Positions 35,768 through 45,902 of a stretch of 64,000 nt of DNA are shown piece after piece. Every line of letters starts with the position of its first letter. Within the stretch, counting starts at the first letter, position 1. Below the pieces are notes generated by a model, which saw only the letters and a program-made list of their open reading frames with translations, had not been told where the DNA came from and made no database searches. The DNA comes from Winogradskyella sp. PG-2 (GTDB taxonomy: Bacteria > Bacteroidota > Bacteroidia > Flavobacteriales > Flavobacteriaceae): contig NZ_AP014583.1 of the NCBI RefSeq assembly GCF_000828715.1, positions 1,734,001-1,798,000 on the forward strand, in the 5' to 3' direction. The translations under genes and the position numbers were made by a program.

Positions 35768-36727
35768 CTAAATATCTTTTAATAATTTAGAAATCTCGTC
35801 TAATTTTGGAGTTAAAATCACTTCGATTCGTCGATTTTTAGCTTTGCCTGTATTAGTATCATTACTTGCTATTGGAGCAAATTCTCCTCGGCCAGCCGCT
35901 GTTAAATTTTTTGGATCTATTGTTTTATTTTCTCTAAGAATATTTACAATGGCTGTAGCGCGTTTTGCAGATAAATCCCAGTTACCGCTTAATTGTGCGT
36001 TACCTTTATAAGGATCATTATCTGTATGCCCTTCAATTAATACTGCAATATCAGGATTGTCCGCTAATACATTTCCTAATTGTTGTACTGCTTTTTTACC
36101 TTCACTACCAACGGACCAGCTACCAGATTGAAATAATAATTTATTTTCCATTGAGATATAGACTTTACCATCGCGTTGCTCTACAGTTAAACCTTTGCCT
36201 TCAAAATTAGTTAAGGCTTTAGATATAGCATCTTTTAGAGCACGCATGTTGGCATCTTTAGTAGCGATAACATTTTCGAGTTCAGCAACGCGTTTAGATC
36301 CCTTTTCGAGCTCCTTTTTCAAGGTATTTAGGCGTTCGTTTTCAGCAGCTAAGGCTTGTTCTTTTGCTTCCAATTGTGCTAAAAGTTCTCTGTTTTTCTT
36401 CGAATTAGCAGCAATTGATGCAGAACTGTTTTCTTCTAATGCTTTATAGGACGCTTTTAGTATTTCGAGATTAGATTTTGCGGCAGCGTAATCGCTTTGT
36501 AATTTATCTCGTTCAGCAACTGCAGTTTCATAGGCAGATTGAAGTTGATCTAAGTCGTTAGATAGTTTTGTTTTGTCTTTAGAAAGGGTTTCAACTTCAT
36601 CAGTTAACTCTCTATTTTCTTTTTTAAGATTACCATACTTAGTTTCTAGATCTGTAAATATCTTTTTAGAAACACATGACGTCATTAATGTCAATGTTAG
36701 TGCTAGTAATAGAAGTTTTTTAATCAT
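35768..36727 (-). CDS. OmpA-family lipoprotein with coiled coil
   Basis: 319 residues. Lipobox with Cys18 (LMTSC). Residues ~25-160 form a long coiled coil rich in Glu, Lys and Leu. Residues ~195-315 are an OmpA C-terminal peptidoglycan-binding domain (VLIEGHTDND, NWDLSAKRATAIV, GRGEFAPIASN and RRIEVIL). It probably tethers the outer membrane to the cell wall. It lies 52 bases downstream of xth on the same strand. Confidence 0.93.
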   Translation of the reverse strand: MIKKLLLLALTLTLMTSCVSKKIFTDLETKYGNLKKENRELTDEVETLSKDKTKLSNDLDQLQSAYETAVAERDKLQSDYAAAKSNLEILKASYKALEENSSASIAANSKKNRELLAQLEAKEQALAAENERLNTLKKELEKGSKRVAELENVIATKDANMRALKDAISKALTNFEGKGLTVEQRDGKVYISMENKLLFQSGSWSVGSEGKKAVQQLGNVLADNPDIAVLIEGHTDNDPYKGNAQLSGNWDLSAKRATAIVNILRENKTIDPKNLTAAGRGEFAPIASNDTNTGKAKNRRIEVILTPKLDEISKLLKDI

Positions 36728-36779
36728 ATTATAATTGTTAAGTCGTTTGTTTAATTTTCGATTTCTTTTTCAAGATTAA

Positions 36780-37541
36780 TTATAAATCAAGCTCTACTAG
36801 AATAGGACAATGGTCACTATGAACTGCTTCGGTTAGTATAACGCTTCGTTTTATTTTTTCTTGTAAAGGTTGGCTAACCATAATATAATCTAAACGCCAA
36901 CCTTTATTATTTGCTCTAGAATTTGCTCTATAACTCCACCAAGAAAATTCTTGTCGTTCAGGATGTAAGTGTCTAAAACTATCAATAAATCCGCTATCAA
37001 TAAAATTACCTAACCATTCACGTTCTTCTGGTAAGAATCCAGAAACACCTTTCATTTTTGGATTATGAATATCTATAGCTTCGTGACAAATATTATAATC
37101 ACCAACAACAACTAAGTTTGGTTTTTCGTTTCGTAAATTATTTAAATAGTTATGGATTAAGTCCATATATTCAAATTTATGAGCTAGTCTAGCATCGTTG
37201 GTTCCCGAAGGTAAGTACATACTCATTACAGAAACATCTTCGTAATCTACTCTTATGTTACGGCCTTCAAAATCCATGGATTCAATGCCTGTACCAAACT
37301 CTATATGTTTAGGTTCTGTTTTGCATAGAATTGCAACACCACTATACCCTTTTTTCTGAGCGCTAAACCAATAGTTGAATTTGTAACCTGCTTCTGAGAA
37401 CAAACTGAGATCGAGTTGCTCTTTCATAGCTTTAATTTCTTGCAGACAAATTACATCTGGATCTGTAGCTTTTAACCAATCAATAAAACCTTTGTTTATA
37501 GCTGCTCTAATGCCATTAACGTTATACGATACAATTTTCAT
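36780..37541 (-). CDS. xth: Exodeoxyribonuclease III
   Basis: 253 residues from the ATG at 37541, which gives the usual start MKIVSYNVNGIRAAI; an earlier in-frame ATG would add 10 residues. AP endonuclease and 3'-exonuclease of base-excision repair. Active-site motifs: NVNGIRAA, CLQEIKA (Glu), VVGDYNICH (Asp and Asn), WRLDYIMVS and the final HSDHCPI (Asp and His). Length is normal. Confidence 0.95.
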   Translation of the reverse strand: MKIVSYNVNGIRAAINKGFIDWLKATDPDVICLQEIKAMKEQLDLSLFSEAGYKFNYWFSAQKKGYSGVAILCKTEPKHIEFGTGIESMDFEGRNIRVDYEDVSVMSMYLPSGTNDARLAHKFEYMDLIHNYLNNLRNEKPNLVVVGDYNICHEAIDIHNPKMKGVSGFLPEEREWLGNFIDSGFIDSFRHLHPERQEFSWWSYRANSRANNKGWRLDYIMVSQPLQEKIKRSVILTEAVHSDHCPILVELDL

Positions 37542-37685
37542 ATCTATTTCCCACTTATGCAGGAATCTCATTTTAATTAAACATTCACTCTTCTGCTAAA
37601 TTAAATAATACTGTACTTTTACACTACAAATTTATACTGCTTTTAACGATAAAATATTTCCTGTTTTAAGAAGTTATTATTCTAC

Positions 37686-40600
37686 ATGAAATACATTTTA
37701 CTTTTTCTAATGATTATAGGCTCTTTTGGTGCATTCGCCCAAGAGAATTCTAGTAACTATAGAAAGAAGCGTATTGCTGTAAAAGATTCAATTCTCATTG
37801 ATTCCGTTAGTATAAATCCTTCAAAATTTGTCATAAAAAGAAAAAACAATACAGTTTTAGACTCAACGCTGTACAGTATAGATTTTGCAAAGGCACTTTT
37901 GTTGTTTAAGCAACCTATAGATTTAGATACTATTCAAATTGAATATTTACGATACCCTAATTTTCTGACAAAAGTGTATAAGCAATTAGACGATAATGTA
38001 ATCGTAGACAGAACATCTGCTGGAGCACAACAATTGTATAAACTAGAAAACACTAATAAACGCGATCAATTCTCACCTTTTGATGGTTTAACTACTTCTG
38101 GAAGTATATCTAGAGGTGTAACGATAGGTAATAATCAAAATTCTGTTTTAAATAGTGAATTAGATTTGCAAATTTCGGGTAAATTAAGTGATAAGGTTTC
38201 TCTGAGAGCTTCTATTCAAGATGCAAATATTCCTTTGCAAGAAAGTGGCTATTCACAACGGCTAGATGAGTTTGACCAGGTGTTTATTGAGCTCTTTAGT
38301 GAGGATTGGAACATACGTGCTGGAGATATAGACTTAATAAATGCTAATAGTTATTTTGCCAATTTCTCTAAACGTGTACAAGGTCTTTTGGTTAATGCTA
38401 ATGTAGGAGAAAACACCAAAATTTTTGCTTCTGGAGCTTTGGTTAGAGGACAATTTACAACCACACAATTCACAGCTCAAGAGGGTAACCAAGGCCCTTA
38501 TAAATTGAGAGGTCCAAATAACGAATTGTTTATACTCATTGTTTCTGGTAGTGAAACAGTTTATGTTAATGGTGTTCCTTTATCGCGAGGTGAAAACAAT
38601 GATTATATTATAGATTATAATGCCGGTGAAATCATTTTTAATTCTACATTTCCGATTACTTCCGAAATGCGAATTACAGTAGATTATCAGTTCAGTGATC
38701 GTAACTATTCAAGATTTACAGTTTTTGGTGGTGGAAATTATACTACTGAAAAACTGAATTTAAACGTTTCTGTATACTCAGAAAGTGATGCTAAAAATCA
38801 ACCCTTGCAACAGAATTTATCTACAGAACAAACCCAAGTTTTAGCAGATGCTGGTGATGATACCGATTTAATGGTTGCTTCTTCCGCAACTGCCGAATCA
38901 TTTTCTGAAAATAGAATTTTATACCGAAAAGAAACTGTTGGTACTGAAGACATCTTTGTATTCTCACAAAATCCGGATGATGAATTGTTTAGTGTACGCT
39001 TTACTCTAGTTGGTGCCAATCAAGGAAATTATGTATTGAGTAATGACAATGCGGTCAGTAATATTTTTGAATATATAGCACCAATTGGTGGAGTACCTCA
39101 AGGAAATTATCAACCCATTACACAGTTAGTTGCACCAGAACGTATGCAAATAGCGGTTTTAAATGCTCGATATAAACCAGGAGAAACAACAGATGTGTAT
39201 TTTGAATTGGCTGGAAGTAAAAATGATGCTAATTTATTTTCGAACATTGATGATGATGACAATAATGGGTATGCTGCAAAACTTAAAGTAAATCAAAACC
39301 TAATAAAAACAGATAGCCTTTGGAATTTATCTGCCTTACTAGATGCGGATTTTATTCAAAAAGATTTTAGAACCATTCAACGTTTATATAGAGCAGAATT
39401 TAATCGCGATTGGAATTTAGATAATACACAAAATAATCAAGGGAATCTCAACTTTGGAAATCAGTTGTTATTGACTTCTGGTTTACAATTATCCCACTAC
39501 AAAAAAGGGACAGCATCTTATAATTTTGAATACTTAGATTATTCAGAAAACTTTAATGGAAGCCGACATAATATAAGTGCAAATTTGAGCTTAGGTGATT
39601 TCAATATATTTTCAAATTCTAGTTTTTTAAATAGTGAAAGTACGTTAAACAGATCCAAATTTTTAAGATCTTTTAATCATATAGTTTATGGTAAAGAAAA
39701 TAAATGGGCTGGAACCAAGTTTGCTATTGAAGATAATGAGCAGACTATAATTGCTAATGATTCATTAACTCCTTTAAGTCAAAAATTCAAAGCTTATGAG
39801 GCTTTTGTGGGTATTGGTGATAGTACTAAGGTATTTGCAGAAGTTGGTTATATAAAGCGTTTTAATGATAGTTTAAGAAGCAATAGGATTGAACGTGTTA
39901 ATAGTTCTAATACTTATTATTTGAAATCGCGTTTAATTCAGAATAAAAATACAAATCTGCAATTATTTGTAAACTATAGAGATTTAAAGGCAGAAGATGA
40001 AACCAGACAAGATGAGCAAAGTTTAAACAGTAGATTAAATTATAGTCAGAAATTATTTAATAATCTAATCTTGTGGAATACCAGTTTTGAAACTAATTCT
40101 GGCACCTTGCCACAACAAGATTTCACCTATGTAGAAGTAGAAGCTGGTCAAGGAGCATATACTTGGATAGATTATAATGAGAATGGAATACAAGAACTCA
40201 ATGAGTTTGAAATTGCACAGTTTGCAGATCAAGGCAGTTTTATAAGAGTATTATTGCCCAATCAAATTTTTGTGCGTACTCACCAAAATAGATTAAGTCA
40301 AACCTTGACGATTAATCCACAGCAATGGAGTAAATCTGAAAATAAAACTAAAAAATTCTTCTCTCATTTTTATAATCAATCGTCTTATCTTATTGATAGA
40401 AAGATTAAGCGCGAAGGCAATAATTTTAACCTAAACCCATTTAAGGATGATGATGAAAATCAATTAGCCTTAAATAACAGTGTTAGAAATGTATTGTTTT
40501 ACAATAGAGGAAAACAGCATTATACAACATCGTATACATATTTAACTAACACGAGTCGAAATTTACTCTCTATAGGATTTCAGGAAAATAAATTAACGAA

Positions 40601-41114
40601 TCATCAATTTAATTTCAATCATAAATTTGCGACCAACTGGTTATTAAATACATTAGCTAGTTTTGGTAATGATGAAAGTATTAGTGAAAATTTCGCTAAT
40701 AGAAATTTTAATATTGACGAAACAAAGTTTCAGCCTAAACTGTCATATCTATTTAGCGAAAATGCGCAGTTCGATATCTTTTATCAATATACATCCAAAG
40801 ATAATACCATTGGAAGTTTAGAAGCATTAGCTCAGAATAATTATGGCTTGTCTTTTACTTATAATAAAGCCTCAAAAATTGCTTTAACTGGTGAATTCAA
40901 TTTTTTTCAGAATGCCTTTGAGGGTAATGCAAATACTCCAGTCGCTTACCAAATGCTCGATGGTTTACAACCAGGGAAAAACTATACGTGGAGTTTATTA
41001 GCCCAAAAGAAGTTAACCAAGTTTCTAGATTTAAACTTAAATTATTTTGGGCGCAAAACAGAGACCTCTAAAACTATTCATACAGGTACTATTCAGTTAA
41101 AGGCTTATTTTTAA
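37686..41114 (+). CDS. Large uncharacterised outer-membrane protein
   Basis: 1142 residues. The signal peptide ends near residue 19 (GAFAQ). After an N-terminal beta region (~20-140) come GSISRGVTIGNNQNSVLN, SGKLSDKVSLRASIQDANIP and DEFDQVFIELF, a segment that reminds me of parts of the T9SS translocon protein SprA. The remainder is Asn-, Ser- and aromatic-rich alternating strands, ending in QLKAYF with a terminal Phe as in barrels. It is much shorter than SprA (~2400). Probably an outer-membrane beta-barrel; function unknown. Confidence 0.75.
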   Translation: MKYILLFLMIIGSFGAFAQENSSNYRKKRIAVKDSILIDSVSINPSKFVIKRKNNTVLDSTLYSIDFAKALLLFKQPIDLDTIQIEYLRYPNFLTKVYKQLDDNVIVDRTSAGAQQLYKLENTNKRDQFSPFDGLTTSGSISRGVTIGNNQNSVLNSELDLQISGKLSDKVSLRASIQDANIPLQESGYSQRLDEFDQVFIELFSEDWNIRAGDIDLINANSYFANFSKRVQGLLVNANVGENTKIFASGALVRGQFTTTQFTAQEGNQGPYKLRGPNNELFILIVSGSETVYVNGVPLSRGENNDYIIDYNAGEIIFNSTFPITSEMRITVDYQFSDRNYSRFTVFGGGNYTTEKLNLNVSVYSESDAKNQPLQQNLSTEQTQVLADAGDDTDLMVASSATAESFSENRILYRKETVGTEDIFVFSQNPDDELFSVRFTLVGANQGNYVLSNDNAVSNIFEYIAPIGGVPQGNYQPITQLVAPERMQIAVLNARYKPGETTDVYFELAGSKNDANLFSNIDDDDNNGYAAKLKVNQNLIKTDSLWNLSALLDADFIQKDFRTIQRLYRAEFNRDWNLDNTQNNQGNLNFGNQLLLTSGLQLSHYKKGTASYNFEYLDYSENFNGSRHNISANLSLGDFNIFSNSSFLNSESTLNRSKFLRSFNHIVYGKENKWAGTKFAIEDNEQTIIANDSLTPLSQKFKAYEAFVGIGDSTKVFAEVGYIKRFNDSLRSNRIERVNSSNTYYLKSRLIQNKNTNLQLFVNYRDLKAEDETRQDEQSLNSRLNYSQKLFNNLILWNTSFETNSGTLPQQDFTYVEVEAGQGAYTWIDYNENGIQELNEFEIAQFADQGSFIRVLLPNQIFVRTHQNRLSQTLTINPQQWSKSENKTKKFFSHFYNQSSYLIDRKIKREGNNFNLNPFKDDDENQLALNNSVRNVLFYNRGKQHYTTSYTYLTNTSRNLLSIGFQENKLTNHQFNFNHKFATNWLLNTLASFGNDESISENFANRNFNIDETKFQPKLSYLFSENAQFDIFYQYTSKDNTIGSLEALAQNNYGLSFTYNKASKIALTGEFNFFQNAFEGNANTPVAYQMLDGLQPGKNYTWSLLAQKKLTKFLDLNLNYFGRKTETSKTIHTGTIQLKAYF

Positions 41115-41207
41115 TTTGTGACATTTTTAACGCAACCTTTAGGTGCATTTAACATCTATTAAATGCAAATAACGATATGTTTGTTTAAATCAATTAAATC
41201 ATCAATT

Positions 41208-41795
41208 ATGAAAAAGACTATTTTATGTGTGACAATTATGTTGTTCGCAATTTGTAATGTTAATGCTCAAGACTCACCTGATAATGATCTTCCTAAAACA
41301 TCTGAAATCTCAACAAACCTTTTAGACTTAGTTGTTGCTGGTACTTTAAACTTTAATTATGAGCGCTTATTTAAACAGAATCAGTCCCTTTATTTAGGCG
41401 TTAATCTTTTTGATACTTATGGCTATTACGATGCTGGTTATATTGAAGAAAGTACTGCATTAAGTTTTAATGCCGCTTATTTTATTTACTTCTCAAAGGA
41501 GAAAGACCATGCAGGTTTTTTCTTTTATCCGCAATTAAAATTGAGGACTGGTGAAGTTACTGTAAGTGATTATTATTACTATGATGATGTAATTAACTCA
41601 ACAGTTGAAAATGAATTTACATATGATGTTGGTGGATTTTCAGCAGGCTTTGGTATAGGGCATAAATGGATGTTTAGTAATAAATTCACTTTAACATTAA
41701 AAGGGGATATTGCTAGAAATTTAGGGAATTTTGATACCGATTATTTAGAGAATATCGAATTACGATTTGGTGTTAACTTTGGGTATCGTTTCTAG
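41208..41795 (+). CDS. Small outer-membrane beta-barrel protein
   Basis: 195 residues from the ATG at 41208, which begins a clear signal peptide (MKKTILCVTIMLFAICNVNAQ); the longer frame upstream has no signal. The mature part alternates hydrophobic and polar residues, with NFNYERLFKQNQSLYLGVN near residue 50 and a final FGVNFGYRF, typical of an 8-strand barrel (OmpW or DUF3575 type). Function unknown. Confidence 0.75.
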   Translation: MKKTILCVTIMLFAICNVNAQDSPDNDLPKTSEISTNLLDLVVAGTLNFNYERLFKQNQSLYLGVNLFDTYGYYDAGYIEESTALSFNAAYFIYFSKEKDHAGFFFYPQLKLRTGEVTVSDYYYYDDVINSTVENEFTYDVGGFSAGFGIGHKWMFSNKFTLTLKGDIARNLGNFDTDYLENIELRFGVNFGYRF

Positions 41796-41889
41796 TTATT
41801 AAAAAAATGTTGTAGATTTAAACTTCTTGCTATTTTAAGACCCTTAAACTAATAACGTTTAAATAGAATATTAATCTAAAACGTTATTC

Positions 41890-43568
41890 ATGAAAAACAA
41901 ATTTTTATTTGCAATTCTATTACTCGGACTGCTAACTATTTATTTCGCTTGTGAAAAAGACGACAGTATTGTTAAAGAAGAACAAGGCCATGTTTCTTCT
42001 TCTTCAACTCAGGTTTTACCGACTGTTAAAACAGTTTCTTATGATAAAGCAGGTGAAATATTTAACCGCTTAACTAATAAGTATCAACTTGGTGAGTTTC
42101 TGGACTCTAGTATAGAGAGTAATGTGTTTTCTAGATCTACATTAGATACTTTAGGTATAACCATTTATACAGATAATATTAAAGAGGTAATAGCTGGTGA
42201 TTATACCTCTTATACTATGCTAATGTAACACCTAATACAACAGATTCTAAGTTTTATAATCTGACTATTGAAGATAAAAATGGTGAACCGGGTATGTTTG
42301 TTACCAAATATGTACCGACTCAAGCTAGGTTAGATGATAAGAACAAAGCTTTTGAAGGTAGTGTTTCTACCCAAAGTAAAGATAGTTTTACAACTGTTGG
42401 TATTGATGATGGTGGTGGCACTAATGATGATTCTCCTGATATTCACTATAGTGAATATTATCCAGACGATTGTGACGGATGGGTAAATGAAACTACAGTT
42501 ATAGCAGAATATTCATGTGGTTGTGGTCATTGGCCTGGTGATAGTACTTGCCAAGGATGTATAACTAATGAGCCTCAATGGGCTGGATATGCTTATGTAA
42601 CTACCTACGAATGTATACCATATGATACAAGTAATCCAAATGACAATGGAACCGATACAACCAGTACAAATCCTGGTGGTGTAACTAATGATACTGGTCC
42701 TAGTAATGAGGAAGGTTCTATAGCTGTTTTAGTTCGTGATGAAGACGAACCTTGTGAAAACCCTCCACCAGGTGATTTAAATGGTGATTGTATTGTTAAT
42801 ATAAAGGATTGTGTACTAGCTGGAAATAGTCCACAAATTTGTCATTGTACCTTTAATGGAGGTACAGAAGAGGAATGCGATAAAGGTTGTAAACAACTAA
42901 AATATTCTATATCAGACCACCCAACAATAAAAACTAGGCTAAATCAACTGACACTAGCAAGTGGAAACAATGAAAAGGGGTTACGAGTGGATAAAAGACC
43001 AACAACAGATGAATATGAACCCACTCCTATTTTAGATAATAGCAGTGGGAGTAACCATATTAATATTATAGTAAATCCATATACTGCAGTAATAGCACAT
43101 ACACATCCAAATGATGTATTCTATAAAATGTTCTCTGCTCCGGATATTCTTAAAATGGCACAAATAGCTAAAAAAATACAAAGTGACCAAAGTATTAGTG
43201 CTAGTACTGTAGAGTTTACAGAAATTACACATATCTTAATCTTTGAAAACTCACCTGGACAGCATAGAACTTATGCTTTGCGTTTTGATGATGAAGCTAC
43301 TGTAAACAAGCTTTTAAATATTTTAAATAACTCAAATCGATCCATGTTATTTAATAAAGAACTAAAGAAAGCTTATGAAAGTGATCATAATTATAATACA
43401 GCTCAGCCAGAAACAGACATTTTTAAACAACAACAACATTTATTTAATTTATTAGAGGATTATAATTTGAATATCTCTTTATATGAAGCAAATTATGATG
43501 CTAATAATCTAATAGATAATTGGGCTAAAATAAATAAAGATACACTAGAACAAGAACCATGTAATTAA
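41890..43568 (+). pseudogene. Frameshifted lipoprotein with dockerin-like loop and JAMM-like motif
   Basis: The first 112 codons (lipobox Cys17, IYFAC) end at TAA 42226-42228. The frame shifted by one base continues without an upstream stop as VTPNTTDSKFYNLT and runs to 43568. A single missing base between about 42205 and 42228 restores one protein of ~559 residues. The second part has Cys pairs, an EF-hand/dockerin-like GDLNGDCIVNIKDC (from 42771), and HTHP followed nine to ten residues later by SAPD (43098-43145), resembling the HxH...SxxD zinc motif of JAB/MPN proteases. Function unknown. Confidence 0.75.
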
Positions 43569-43582
43569 CAAAACGCAGAATT

Positions 43583-44185
43583 ATGAAAAACTTAATTAGA
43601 TTAATATTCATTACTATAGGTCTAGTGTCTTGTAAGGCGCAGACTATTATCAAACCTATGGGGAGTGATGAATTTTGTAGAAGAAATCCGGATTGCTATG
43701 AAAAAGATGTCAACAATGAATTTGACAAATTTGTAGGGGAATGGAAATATCTAAGCGGTAATACTGAAATAAATTTCAAATTGAAAAAAGAAGAACATTA
43801 TAGAATATCTAATGAAACTAATTATGAGGATTTATTAGTTGGTGAATACCAATACATCAAAAATGGCATAGAAAAAATCAACACGTTATCTGACTTTGAC
43901 AATTCTGCAATTTCTGGTTATGAGCATAATATTAGTGGTGGTGTTTTTGTATATCGTACAATAACAGAATGTATTGATAATAGTAGCAGCCAAGAAATAA
44001 AAATTGAGTTAATGATATCTAATCCAATAGACAATTTAATTGAAGGGCGTATTATTTTAAGGTATGTAAATGAAGACAATATAGAAAAGTTACAAGTCTG
44101 TATCTATGATTATACAACGCTTGCTGATGATGCAAATGCTAGAATAGATATACCAGATGGGTATTATGAGTTTTTAAAGCAATAA
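43583..44185 (+). CDS. DUF6705-like small exported protein
   Basis: 200 residues. The N-terminal signal has a possible lipobox (GLVSC, Cys17). The body has NEFDKFVGEWKYLSGNTEINF and EDLLVGEYQYIKNG, a pattern I associate with the flavobacterial DUF6705 family. It lies 14 bases after the frameshifted JAMM-like lipoprotein gene and before a terminator, so the two likely form one transcript. Function is unknown. Confidence 0.7.
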   Translation: MKNLIRLIFITIGLVSCKAQTIIKPMGSDEFCRRNPDCYEKDVNNEFDKFVGEWKYLSGNTEINFKLKKEEHYRISNETNYEDLLVGEYQYIKNGIEKINTLSDFDNSAISGYEHNISGGVFVYRTITECIDNSSSQEIKIELMISNPIDNLIEGRIILRYVNEDNIEKLQVCIYDYTTLADDANARIDIPDGYYEFLKQ

Positions 44186-44190
44186 AAACA

Positions 44191-44223
44191 AAAAGCCTAA
44201 CTGAAATTTCAGTTGGGCTTTTC
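44191..44223 (+). terminator. Terminator after the DUF6705-like gene
   Basis: AAAAGCCTAACTGAAA pairs with TTTCAGTTGGGCTTTT, with one wobble and essentially no loop beyond the AAATTT centre. It begins six bases after the stop codon. Confidence 0.75.
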
Positions 44224-44301
44224 TAATAGATATTATTTGATTTTGTTACCATCTTTATAATAAAAATGGTTTAAGAATAAATTTAACACATGTTTTTCTT
44301 A

Positions 44302-45840
44302 CTACATCCTCATCAGCCAATGTTTCACATCAACTTCTGCTTTAATTAAATCTTTTAAATCTTCTATTTTTACTCGTTTCTGTTCCATAGTGTCTCTATG
44401 ACGAATCGTAACAGTATTGTCTTTTAAAGTATCGTGGTCTACTGTAATACAGAATGGGGTTCCGGCAGCATCTTGTCTTCTATAACGTTTACCAACGGTA
44501 TCTTTTTCTTCATAGATAACGTTAAAATCCCATTTAAGATCTTCAACAATTTTCTTAGCAACTTCTGGTAATCCGTCCTTTTTTACTAAAGGAAATATTG
44601 CAGCTTTTGCAGGTGCCAATACAGCAGGTAATTTTAAAACAGTACGTGTTTTACCGTCTTCTAATTCTTCTTCAACTAAAGCGTTTGAAAATACAGCTAA
44701 GAACATACGATCTAAACCTATAGATGTTTCTAATACGTATGGTGTATAGCTTGCTTTTTCTTCATGATCAAAATACTGAAGTTTTTTACCAGAAAATTCT
44801 TCGTGTTGCTTTAAATCAAAGTCTGTACGAGAATGGATACCTTCTAATTCTTTGAAACCAAACGGGAAATTAAACTCTATATCTGTTGCAGCATCTGCGT
44901 AGTGTGCTAATTTTTCATGATCGTGAAAACGGTAATTTTCTTCACCTAATCCAAGAGATTTATGCCATTTTAAACGTGCTTCTTTCCAATAATCAAACCA
45001 TCCTTTTTGAGTACCTGGTTTAATGAAGAACTGCATTTCCATTTGTTCAAACTCACGCATTCTAAAAATAAATTGTCTTGCTACAATCTCGTTTCTAAAC
45101 GCTTTTCCTGTTTGAGCAATACCAAAAGGAATTTTCATACGTCCTGTTTTCTGAACGTTTAAGAAATTAACAAATATACCTTGAGCAGTTTCTGGTCTTA
45201 AGTATAAGTCCATAGCACTTTCTGCACTAGCACCTAATTTAGTACCAAACATAAGATTGAATTGCTTCACATCTGTCCAGTTCTTACTTCCTGAAACAGG
45301 GCATACAATTCCTAGGTCTAAAATGAGTTGTTTAAAGCCTTCTAAATCGCTCTCTTCTTGTACTCTTGTTAATTCAACTGTAATGTCATCTATTTGTTTT
45401 TGGCGACGTAGAACATTACCATTCGTAGATCTAAATTCAGCCTCATTAAAAGCATCGCCAAAACGCTTTTCTGCTTTGGTAATGTCTTTATTTATTTTTT
45501 GTAAAATCTTTTCTCTAAAATCCTCAACTAAAACATCTGCTCTATAACGCTTTTTAGAATCCTTGTTATCAATTAAAGGGTCATTAAAAGCATCAACGTG
45601 TCCAGAAGCCTTCCAAGTTGTAGGATGCATAAAAATTGCGGCATCAATACCTACAATGTTATCATGCATTTGTACCATGGCTTTCCACCAATAGTCAAGT
45701 ATATTTTTCTTTAGTTCTGCTCCATTTTGCGCATAATCATATACAGCACTTAAGCCATCATAGATTTCACTACTCTGAAATACGTAACCATACTCCTTTG
45801 CATGAGAGATTACTTTTTTGAATTTGTCGTCATTTGCCAT
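44302..45840 (-). CDS. glyS: Glycine--tRNA ligase (dimeric type)
   Basis: 512 residues from the ATG at 45840 (MANDDKFKKVISHAKEYGYV). Upstream in-frame codons cross a terminator hairpin and are rejected. Class II synthetase of the alpha2 eukaryotic/archaeal-like type: motif 2 region FIFRMREFEQMEMQFFI, the Gly-pocket region YTPYVLETSIGLDRMF, and a C-terminal anticodon-binding domain from ~410. No separate alpha or beta subunit genes are expected. A promoter core lies five bases before the start. Confidence 0.96.
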   Translation of the reverse strand: MANDDKFKKVISHAKEYGYVFQSSEIYDGLSAVYDYAQNGAELKKNILDYWWKAMVQMHDNIVGIDAAIFMHPTTWKASGHVDAFNDPLIDNKDSKKRYRADVLVEDFREKILQKINKDITKAEKRFGDAFNEAEFRSTNGNVLRRQKQIDDITVELTRVQEESDLEGFKQLILDLGIVCPVSGSKNWTDVKQFNLMFGTKLGASAESAMDLYLRPETAQGIFVNFLNVQKTGRMKIPFGIAQTGKAFRNEIVARQFIFRMREFEQMEMQFFIKPGTQKGWFDYWKEARLKWHKSLGLGEENYRFHDHEKLAHYADAATDIEFNFPFGFKELEGIHSRTDFDLKQHEEFSGKKLQYFDHEEKASYTPYVLETSIGLDRMFLAVFSNALVEEELEDGKTRTVLKLPAVLAPAKAAIFPLVKKDGLPEVAKKIVEDLKWDFNVIYEEKDTVGKRYRRQDAAGTPFCITVDHDTLKDNTVTIRHRDTMEQKRVKIEDLKDLIKAEVDVKHWLMRM

Positions 45841-45844
45841 GGTG

Positions 45845-45873
45845 CAAAAATAAAAAACCGCTTCAATTAACAA
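45845..45873 (-). promoter_or_regulatory. Candidate glyS promoter embedded in the upstream terminator
   Basis: On the minus strand TTG (45873-45871), an 18-base spacer and TATTTTTG (45852-45845) match the flavobacterial consensus. The core ends four bases before the glyS ATG, predicting a leaderless mRNA. It lies within the hairpin and T-run of the terminator at 45853-45882. Confidence 0.45.
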
Positions 45874-45882
45874 GCGGTTTTT
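45853..45882 (-). terminator. Terminator of the coiled-coil membrane protein gene
   Basis: AAAAACCGCTT and AAGCGGTTTTT form an 11-base perfect stem with an eight-base loop. On the minus strand it lies 20 bases after the stop of the gene at 45903 and 12 bases before the glyS ATG. Confidence 0.8.
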
Positions 45883-45902
45883 AATAAATTATGAAGTTAG
45901 AT

